Shown here in pieces: positions 1-5,900 of a stretch of 8,828 nt of DNA; positions within the stretch are counted from its first letter, which is position 1, and every line of letters starts with the position of its first letter. The position numbers and the translations under genes were made by a program. A model generated the notes under the pieces. That model saw nothing but the letters and a program-made list of their open reading frames with translations. It searched no databases and was not told the origin of the DNA. Source of the DNA: Gemmatimonadota bacterium (GTDB taxonomy: Bacteria; JAAXHH01); the NCBI GenBank assembly GCA_026713285.1, contig JAPOOT010000222.1:1-8828 (forward strand). The letters are read 5' to 3'.

Positions 1-462
1 CCACTTGCTGACACAGGCCGGACACAGCCCGTCCTTCGTGGGCAGGCGACGGCCGCAGGTCTCGCAGACTACCCGCGGGAACTCCGTCTTGACCTGGAAC
101 GGCTTTCCCTCGATGTGCTGCTCGATACCGCGCTGCGCCTCGTTGAAGACGTCGACCCGGCTCTGGGAATACCGGATGAGCGGGATGGTGTCTCTGGCCG
201 TGGAAACTTCCAGGCAGGAACCGCCGACCAGGGGTTCCACCGCCACCCGGGTCAGGTCCGCCAGCGGGACGGCGATGTCGTCGCCGGCGCCGTTGAGTTC
301 CAGGGTCATGACGCGGCGGTCGGTTACGATGAGCCACGAGGGCTCAAACCGGCCCTTCGCGTCCATGTCCGATTCCAGGGTGATGCGGATTTCTTCGTTG
401 GGTTCCAGAACGGGGTAGAGTTTTTTCTGAATCTGATCCGGCAGGGGATCGGCAAGGCGCAT
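1..462 (-). CDS. N-terminal part of a probable ABC exporter with PH-like domain and zinc ribbon (truncated by window edge)
   Basis: The frame is open from an ATG at 462 to the left edge, giving 154 codons with no stop, so the gene continues outside the window. The start is supported by a Shine-Dalgarno AAGGAAG (467-473) four bases upstream. Residues about 15-125 alternate hydrophobic strands with the pattern of a PH-like (YokE/bPH type) domain, including WLIVTDRRVMTL at 43-54. Residues 133-150 form a zinc ribbon, C133-x2-C136-x10-C147-x2-C150. From memory, this combination precedes the transmembrane and ATPase domains of ABC-type multidrug/lipid exporters in several uncultivated phyla; no membrane segment or Walker motif lies inside the window, so the ABC assignment is an inference. 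It could instead be a stand-alone PH-domain/zinc-ribbon protein. The gene is divergent from the sugar kinase and is preceded by an inverted repeat at 509-524. The reading frame itself is highly certain; the product is moderately certain. Confidence 0.62.
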   Translation of the reverse strand, partial: MRLADPLPDQIQKKLYPVLEPNEEIRITLESDMDAKGRFEPSWLIVTDRRVMTLELNGAGDDIAVPLADLTRVAVEPLVGGSCLEVSTARDTIPLIRYSQSRVDVFNEAQRGIEQHIEGKPFQVKTEFPRVVCETCGRRLPTKDGLCPACVSKW

Positions 463-508
463 AGAACTTCCTTTGGGTCTATGCTGCGGGGAGTGGCTTC
501 GTGCGGAC

Positions 509-524
509 TGAACGGAACCGTTCA
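509..524. promoter_or_regulatory. 16-bp inverted repeat, candidate operator of the ABC-like gene
   Basis: TGAACGGAACCGTTCA has perfect 7-bp arms (TGAACGG/CCGTTCA) around a 2-base centre. It lies 46 bp upstream of the ABC-like start codon and directly abuts an AT-rich TATAT stretch that is the best -10-like element for that gene. Position and symmetry suit a repressor dimer site; the cognate regulator is not in the window. Confidence 0.4.
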
Positions 525-566
525 TATATCAATAAAGTGGATGCACCCTTAAGCCATCATTGCCGC

Positions 567-585
567 GAATGCAGTTGAAGCATTC
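567..585. promoter_or_regulatory. Inverted repeat with 6-bp arms in the divergent spacer
   Basis: GAATGC and GCATTC (567-572 and 580-585) are perfect complements separated by 7 bases. It could be an operator half-site pair or a weak hairpin. No T-run follows on either strand, so a terminator is unlikely. Symmetry of this size also arises by chance, so support is weak. Confidence 0.22.
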
Positions 586-660
586 ATCGGGAGTGCGTTA
601 AACCCCCGTCCGAACCAGTTTGTGAAAGTACACTTTTTCGCGCCAAAGTCAAGCTTCGGC

Positions 661-674
661 ATAAACGCGTTTAT
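661..674. promoter_or_regulatory. Perfect 14-bp palindrome, candidate operator
   Basis: ATAAACGCGTTTAT is identical to its reverse complement over all 14 bases. It sits in the middle of the AT-rich part of the divergent spacer, about 190 bp upstream of the kinase start and just before a TATATT stretch at 680-685. An uninterrupted palindrome with AT-rich flanks and a CGCG core resembles sites bound by LacI-like or similar dimeric repressors; no binding family can be assigned from the sequence alone. Confidence 0.35.
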
Positions 675-716
675 TTCCAGTATATTCCTTGATTTACGTA
701 CGCCTCCGCTTACATT

Positions 717-770
717 GCGTGTGATCGTCCCGAACCCGAATCTTTACCGCGTGTGATCATTCAGAACCCG
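717..770 (+). repeat. Two-copy 22-bp direct repeat with 32-bp period upstream of the kinase
   Basis: The copies at 717-738 and 749-770 both read GCGTGTGATC-N5-GAACCCG, identical at 17 outer positions and divergent in the 5-base middle. The 32-bp period is close to three helical turns, so two proteins bound here would lie on the same DNA face. The pattern of conserved outer blocks with a variable centre is typical of a bipartite protein-binding site rather than a neutral duplication. The repeat ends 94 bp before the kinase start codon. A role as an activator or repressor site for the kinase is inferred. Confidence 0.42.
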
Positions 771-864
771 TATACCCACAACCTGAAATCACCCTGAACG
801 CCAGATCTCATCCGGGTTCTCACGGGACCGACCGTGCTCCGGCCCTGTCACGACAGCCTGACTC

Positions 865-1977
865 ATGATGACCTCGCACCAAATGGAAAACCTGTTGTCC
901 CGCTTCGCCGGACTGTCCGTCCTGGTCATCGGCGACTTCTTCCTCGACAAGTACCTGGTCATCGATCCGGATCTCGATGAGCCGTCCCTGGAGACCGGGC
1001 TGCACGCACACCAGGTCGTGGACCGCCGGTGCATGCCCGGCGCAGCGGGTACGGTCACGTCAAACCTGCGCGCCCTGGGCGTCGGGAACATCCATGTCCT
1101 CGGCGTCACGGGCGACGACGGGGAAGGATACGAACTCAGGCAGGGGCTGGCGGCGATGGGCGTGCGGCTGGAGGGACTGATCGTATCCCCGGAACGATTC
1201 ACGCCCACTTACATCAAACCCATGTACCGCGAGCAGGGCGTAGAGCGGGAATCGAACCGGATCGACATTCAGAACCGGACGTCCACGTCCAGTGCGCTGG
1301 AAGACCGGATCATCGAATACCTGCGGGACATGGCGCCCGTGATGGACGGGTTGGTCGTCCTCGACCAGGTGGGACCGCGCAACACCGGGGTCGTCACGGA
1401 CCGGGTCAGGGAAGCGATCTGCGACCTGGGCAGGACCCAACCGGAAAAGGTCATCCTGGCGGATTCCCGCGAACGCATCGGCGAGTTCCGTCATGTGATT
1501 CGCAAGGGGAACCAAAGCGAAATCCACCGTGCCGCGCAGTCAATCCCGACTCCCGCGAAGGATAGTCCGGTGCGTTCCGATATGGATAGGCCGGTGCGAT
1601 CCGATCAAGAGGCTGGTGGCGCGCCGGGCAGATCGCGTGCGGCCGGATGGGGACAAGCGCTTTTTGAGCGCGGCCTGGACGCGGGCGAAGGAACTTCCAG
1701 GCCGGTTTTCGTCACCCTTGGCGAGGACGGCTTGCTGGTGATCGATGACGACGGCTGCCGTCATTTGCCGGGCATCAGGGTTCCCGGGCCCGTGGATACG
1801 GTAGGTGCGGGAGACAGCGTCACCGCCGGGATCGCGTCCGCGCTCGCTGCCGGCGCAACCCTTGCCGAGGCCGGCCTGGTCGGCAACCTCGTTGCATCCA
1901 TCACCGTCCGGCAACTTGGGGTCACCGGAACGGCGTCGCCCGGGCAGCTAATGGAAGCTTTTAAAACGATGGGTTGA
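865..1977 (+). CDS. PfkB-family sugar kinase, RfaE/HldE domain-I-like, with a low-complexity insertion
   Basis: The 370-residue product matches the ribokinase/PfkB fold and most resembles the kinase domain of heptose-7-phosphate kinase (HldE domain I): it would transfer the ATP gamma-phosphate to a sugar or sugar phosphate in the cytoplasm. Visible landmarks are VLVIGDFFLDKY (19-30), the substrate-side glycine region PGAAGTVTSN (58-67), the NxxE Mg/phosphate motif N216-QS-E219, a VTLGEDG strand (283-289), and DTVGAGD (311-317) with D317 as the expected catalytic base and anion hole. No nucleotidyltransferase domain follows, so it is not the bifunctional enzyme. Residues about 226-266, between NxxE and VTLGEDG, are a Ser/Asp/Pro/Arg-rich insertion containing a duplicated octapeptide. 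The start is ATG 865: a TGA at 859-861 closes the frame immediately upstream, while ATG 868 and 883 are alternatives; none has a clear Shine-Dalgarno. It is divergent from the ABC-like gene. The exact substrate is unknown. Confidence 0.88.
   Translation: MMTSHQMENLLSRFAGLSVLVIGDFFLDKYLVIDPDLDEPSLETGLHAHQVVDRRCMPGAAGTVTSNLRALGVGNIHVLGVTGDDGEGYELRQGLAAMGVRLEGLIVSPERFTPTYIKPMYREQGVERESNRIDIQNRTSTSSALEDRIIEYLRDMAPVMDGLVVLDQVGPRNTGVVTDRVREAICDLGRTQPEKVILADSRERIGEFRHVIRKGNQSEIHRAAQSIPTPAKDSPVRSDMDRPVRSDQEAGGAPGRSRAAGWGQALFERGLDAGEGTSRPVFVTLGEDGLLVIDDDGCRHLPGIRVPGPVDTVGAGDSVTAGIASALAAGATLAEAGLVGNLVASITVRQLGVTGTASPGQLMEAFKTMG
1561..1608 (+). repeat. Two-copy 24-bp coding tandem repeat inside the kinase
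   Basis: Bases 1561-1584 and 1585-1608 are 24-bp units that encode the octapeptides DSPVRSDM and DRPVRSDQ (residues 233-248). The unit is a multiple of three, so copy changes keep the frame. It sits in the loop between the NxxE motif and the VTLGEDG strand, where the family normally has only a short connection, so it is probably surface-exposed and tolerated. Confidence 0.75.
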
Positions 1978-2066
1978 GGGGGTGCCTTCGTTTTCGATGG
2001 AGCGCCTTGGCTGGAAGTATGCCGGGCAGCAGGAGCGCCGGGTCCGGGCGACACGGAAAGAAGTGT

Positions 2067-2702
2067 CTAACCAGGTTCCACCTTCCAGAAATCAAATACA
2101 ATAGACAAGGCTACCGGAATCCACTGCACCTTCCGGTCATTGAAGGCGCGAATGTACCGAACGTTCAGCGCCAGGCCCACCGTGGGCGTCATTGCAACAT
2201 GCATTCCACCGCCCAGGAGAATACTGAAAGAAGACTCGGAATGAAACGCGGTCAGCCTTGTACCGTGCACGGTACCGAAGAACCGGTCGATTACCCTGGA
2301 GTAGCCGATGCTGCTCAGTCCGTAGACGCTCGCCGGGGTGGAGGAGGTTTTCAGCATCAATCCGAAGTTGGCGCCTTCCAGGCTTGTATTGGCATCCACG
2401 TGCGGCCCAAGGATCTGCAGGACTTCATCGTTCAGACGTTGCCTGTCGTGTTGGCCACGTTTTACGGGCAGAAGGTTGTCGTAGAAATCCGCCGCGAGAT
2501 GAACGGATTTGTATACACGTACGGTTACTCCCGTGAGGAACGTCGACCCCCTTGATTTACCGTTGGCGTAACCGCCCGCGGGAATACTCCTCCCTCCGCC
2601 CAGGCTGATCGACATGCGCTTTTCCTGGACCTGTGCGAAACCCTCGCCGGTTGCCGACAACGAGATCGCGATGGTCAGCAGGACCAGGACGATCTTCTTC
2701 AT
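2067..2702 (-). CDS. Predicted outer-membrane beta-barrel protein with signal peptide
   Basis: The product is 211 residues when started at ATG 2702, which gives a textbook signal peptide: MKK, a hydrophobic core (4-17), then GEGFA with likely cleavage after A23. An ATG nine codons upstream (2729) would add a charged leader before the signal and is less likely. The mature part is rich in Gly, Ser and aromatic residues in alternating patterns typical of amphipathic strands, for example SISLGGG near the start, VTVRVYKSVHLAADFYD, SFSILLGGGMHVAM and LALNVRYIRAF. It ends in the strand VALSIVFDFW, with aromatic residues near the C-terminus as in proteins inserted by the Bam machinery. It resembles small 8-strand OmpA/Opa-like or OmpW-like barrels, but no specific family is recognised. 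The gene is co-directional with lhr after a 202-bp gap and convergent with the kinase. No strong Shine-Dalgarno is visible (GGGCGG nearby). Function could be structural or a narrow porin. Confidence 0.78.
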   Translation of the reverse strand: MKKIVLVLLTIAISLSATGEGFAQVQEKRMSISLGGGRSIPAGGYANGKSRGSTFLTGVTVRVYKSVHLAADFYDNLLPVKRGQHDRQRLNDEVLQILGPHVDANTSLEGANFGLMLKTSSTPASVYGLSSIGYSRVIDRFFGTVHGTRLTAFHSESSFSILLGGGMHVAMTPTVGLALNVRYIRAFNDRKVQWIPVALSIVFDFWKVEPG

Positions 2703-2774
2703 GCTAGCCGCCCGGGGAAGGTCGTGCAACCTTTGAAAGCATGCTTGTTCAAAATCAGGAGATTGGGCGCGAGT

Positions 2775-2813
2775 CGGATTCAGAGCCTGCCGGACTCAGA
2801 GTCTGACGGTCAG
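2775..2813. repeat. 16-bp imperfect tandem repeat with overlapping short dyads
   Basis: Bases 2775-2790 and 2791-2806 match at 13 of 16 positions (CGGAYTCAGAGYCTGM). The second copy and following bases also form short overlapping dyads, GACTC-A-GAGTC (2793-2803) and CTGAC-G-GTCAG (2803-2813). The element lies in the gap upstream of the beta-barrel gene, about 75-125 bp before its start codon, so it could be a regulator site or a small structured leader. No T-run follows, which argues against an lhr terminator. Confidence 0.35.
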
Positions 2814-2865
2814 GTCGCAAGGGCCACAGAGAACCGCCTGATTCCGTTTATAACAGCCAGACCTC

Positions 2866-2897
2866 ATTCCGAAGCGCCGGTCCATATTCCGAAGCGC
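2866..2897. repeat. 12-bp direct repeat with 20-bp period just after lhr
   Basis: ATTCCGAAGCGC occurs at 2866-2877 and again at 2886-2897, exactly 20 bp apart, starting 8 bp beyond the lhr stop codon. A TTATAA stretch (minus strand, about 2849-2854) nearby could be a -10-like element for the beta-barrel gene, but no good -35 accompanies it. The repeat could be a two-site regulator-binding element or a remnant of local duplication. Confidence 0.35.
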
Positions 2898-2904
2898 ATC
2901 AGGT

Positions 2905-5900
2905 TTACTTCGCTCCGGCCTTCTCACGCGTACGCCTGCCGCTCAGATAGGCCTTCAGCTTCGGCGGGAATTCCCGCTTGACCAGTTCCTGCCGCAACGC
3001 CCACTTTTCTTCATCCGACACCGGAGACGCCTCCCTGATGTCGCCGCCCTCCATGATCAGGATCGGTTCGCCGTCCCGGTAGAGGATCCGGTTGTTGGTG
3101 ATGCCGGGAATACGCCGACCGGGCGTTATGATCCCGACCAGATTGAGCGGGTCGGCCGCGCTGATGGCGACAAGCGTGCCCTGCTTCTCCTTCCGCCGGA
3201 TACTTCTCAAAAGGGTGACGGCCTCGCCCAGGGCGTACTGCTCGCCCCAGACACCGTTCACGAACCGGCCGCCCCGGATCTCTCCCCTTGCTTCCATCCG
3301 CCTCAGCACCCGTACCAGGTCCCTCCACGGCGGCGAGGTGTTCTCCCGCTCCGTGAGCCGCCTGAACACCACGCCGTACCGGGCCAGGGCGACGCGGGCA
3401 TAGGCCTCGAGATCCTCCTCCGGGTTGCCGTCCTCCGGTGTCCTGGCAGTCAGCCCCCACCGTCCCGCCGTCGACAGGTCGAAGGGATTCCTGCGTTCCC
3501 GTCCCCGCCTGGACTCCCTGTGGCGCGTCGGCGCCAGCAGGGCCCTCAGCCCCGCGAAACTGTCGGAGGTCGCCATCCCCGCCGAGACCAGTTCCGCCAC
3601 GGCTTCCTCGGCGTGGGTACGCAGGATCCCGGTCTGCGCGACGATGTCGTCGAAGAACACAGCGCCTTGCCGGGTCATGAGGTCCAGTGCCGTCTTCGCG
3701 TAGGTGGACAGCGAAAGGTCCTCCTCGCCGGTCACGCCGCTCAGGGACATCCACAGCGACCGGTTCATACGGTCCACGATGGCGATGGGTGTCGTCCGGA
3801 TCGGGCCGGCTGTCTTCCCGTTCTCGCCGTTCGACTTATGGGGACGAAGCCGTCCCCACGCGTACTTGCCGGAAAGGCACAGGTTGTCGAGCCAGACATA
3901 GTCGTAGTCGGTGACGCGGGAAGGCAGGATCTCGCTCTCCCAGGCCGCGGCCGGCGCCTCCACGCCCTCCAGCATGCGCAGCACCGCGGTCACGGCGTCG
4001 GCCCCCTTCAACCGCGTGTCCGGCGCCAGGTGATGCCACGTGAAAAGGAACTGCATGAAAACGGCAGGCGAAACCGGCTGAATCTCCCGGCGCAGCTTCG
4101 TGATCGTGAAGCGATGGATCCGGGCGAGAAGCCGCCGCTCGCACCATTCCAGCCCGTCCGCGGCCGGCGAAAACTGTCCTCTGAAGACAAATCCCTCGTT
4201 CTCGAGCGCGGAAAGCGCCTTATCGATCTTCCCGACCGGCAGATCGATGGAATCGGCCAGGGCAGCCGCCGTAACCGGACCGAGCGTCTCCAGTCTTCCT
4301 CGCACCAGTTCCACCAGGGCGGATTCTTCCGTCGCGGATGCTCCTTCTGCGGATGCTCCAACCGCGGTTTGAAAACTCTTCTCCAGGTTGCGCCTCACTT
4401 CGGCCGGGATTTTCTCTTCCGGCTCGAACCTACCCTGCGGGTGCACCTGCTCGAAGTAAATGCGTCGCTCAAGCGGCGCCCACAGCCGCAGGCCTCCTTG
4501 GGTGACGAGCGTGGCCGCCCTGCGTTCGCTTTCCAGCACGGCGTAGTAGTCCGTCCAACTCCCGTACTGATCCCCCTTCTTTCCCTCTTCCTCCGTCACG
4601 TACCCCGCGAGCACCAGCGCGTCGTGGAGTTCGTCGGGACTGCGCACCTCGGGCCAGGCATCGCCGCGGACGGTGTCGATGGCCTCGGGATCCAGGCGTC
4701 CCAGGTCCCCCGCCATGGCCGGGTCGAGCCAGCGGCGGTTCCGGACGGCGTTGGTCCGCCGCTCCTCAAGCGGCGCGTCGTCCAGGAAGGCGTACGGACG
4801 GGCGTTTAGGATCTCCTCCGCCATGGGCGACGGCTCGCGGAGGGCCCGCGCGTGCACGTTCATTTCCCCCGCCTTCATCGTCTTCAGCACAGACTCCAGC
4901 GTCTCGATGTCCATGGCTTCGTGCAGGCAGTCTTCGATGGTCTGGCTGACCAGGGGATGGTCCGGCACTTCCCGGTCGCCCGCGATATTCTCCAGGCACG
5001 CGATCTGGTCGGGGAAGATCTGGGCGATCAGGTCTTCGGACACGGACCGCTGTATCTGCGGCGGCACCCGGTCCCCGCCCCTGCGACGCAACACGGCCAG
5101 GGCGATCGACGCGTTCCAGCGCCATCGCACCTCGAACATGGGGGCGTCGAGCAAGGCCTGGACCAGGACTTCGCGTACCGAAGCGGCATTGAGGTATTTG
5201 AAAACGTCATCCAGCGGGAAACTGTGGGTGGCGCCCAGGGACAAAATGATGGCATCCTCGTTCGCCGCGGCCTGCAGCTCGAAGTTGAAGGTCCGGCAGA
5301 ACCGCTTGCGCAGGGCAAGGCCCCAGGCCCGGTTTACCCGGCTGCCGAAGGGACTGTGGAGCACGAGATGCATGTCGCCGGCCTCGTCGAAAAACCGCTC
5401 GGCCACCAGGTCCTTCTGGGAGGGGATCACGCCGAGCGCAGCCTTGGCAGTGCCCAGGTACTCCGCGATCTGCGTCGCCGCCACGTGGGAGATGCCCGCG
5501 GACTCCATCAGCCATTCCTCGGCCTCCCGCTTCCATTCCGCGTCGAGCTTTCTTCCGCTATCCCGTCCGTTTCCGGCGCCCGATCCGTCGTCAGTGTTCA
5601 GCGGTCCGTCTTCGGTGCCCTGTCCGTCGTCACTGTTCAGCGGTCCGTTTTCGGCGCCCGATCCGTCGTCACTGTTCAGCGGTCCGTTCCCGACGTCCAT
5701 CCGGCTGGCAACTTCCTCCCTCAGCCGCGACAGGGAAGCGGAAAGTTCGGCCGTCCTCCCCGGCGCTTCGCCGAACCAGAAGGGCATCGTGGGCGGCATG
5801 CCCTGGGCGTCCTCCACCCGGATCTTGCCCTTCTCCACGCGCAGGATGCGCCACGAGTTGTTGCCCAGCTGCACGATGTCCCCGGCCGTGCTCTCGATGG

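Larger units (their letters stand above)
463..864. promoter_or_regulatory. 402-bp divergent intergenic region, dyad-rich, likely shared control region
   Basis: This gap separates the minus-strand ABC-like gene from the plus-strand kinase, so it must hold the 5' signals of both. No convincing gene lies in it. It is more AT-rich than its surroundings, especially 520-540 and 655-700. It contains four inverted repeats (509-524, 567-585, 625-636 with arms AAAGT/ACTTT, and 661-674) and one 22-bp imperfect direct repeat (717-738 and 749-770). No sigma70-type promoter with both good hexamers could be found on either strand; the AT stretches near 524-530 (TATAT) and 680-685 (TATATT) are the best -10-like candidates but lack matching -35 elements. 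The kinase end, 771-864, shows no Shine-Dalgarno sequence. Regulation by one or more dimeric repressors is an inference. Confidence 0.5.

Noticed and set aside
717..770. TGTGATC elements as CRP/FNR sites
   Set aside because: The TGTGA half-site has no matching TCACA at the canonical spacing in either copy; the conserved second block is GAACCCG.
2050..2067. Hairpin GACAC-N8-GTGTC as terminator between the convergent genes
   Set aside because: The stem is only 5 bp, overlaps the beta-barrel stop codon and has no T-run on either strand. No intrinsic terminator could be supported in 1978-2066.
1974..2555. Plus-strand 193-codon frame overlapping the kinase stop
   Set aside because: It is antisense to the beta-barrel gene, whose signal peptide, strand pattern and aromatic C-terminal strand are much more convincing.
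5572..5688. 39-bp repeats as a CRISPR array
   Set aside because: The units are contiguous with no unique spacers and are in frame within lhr.
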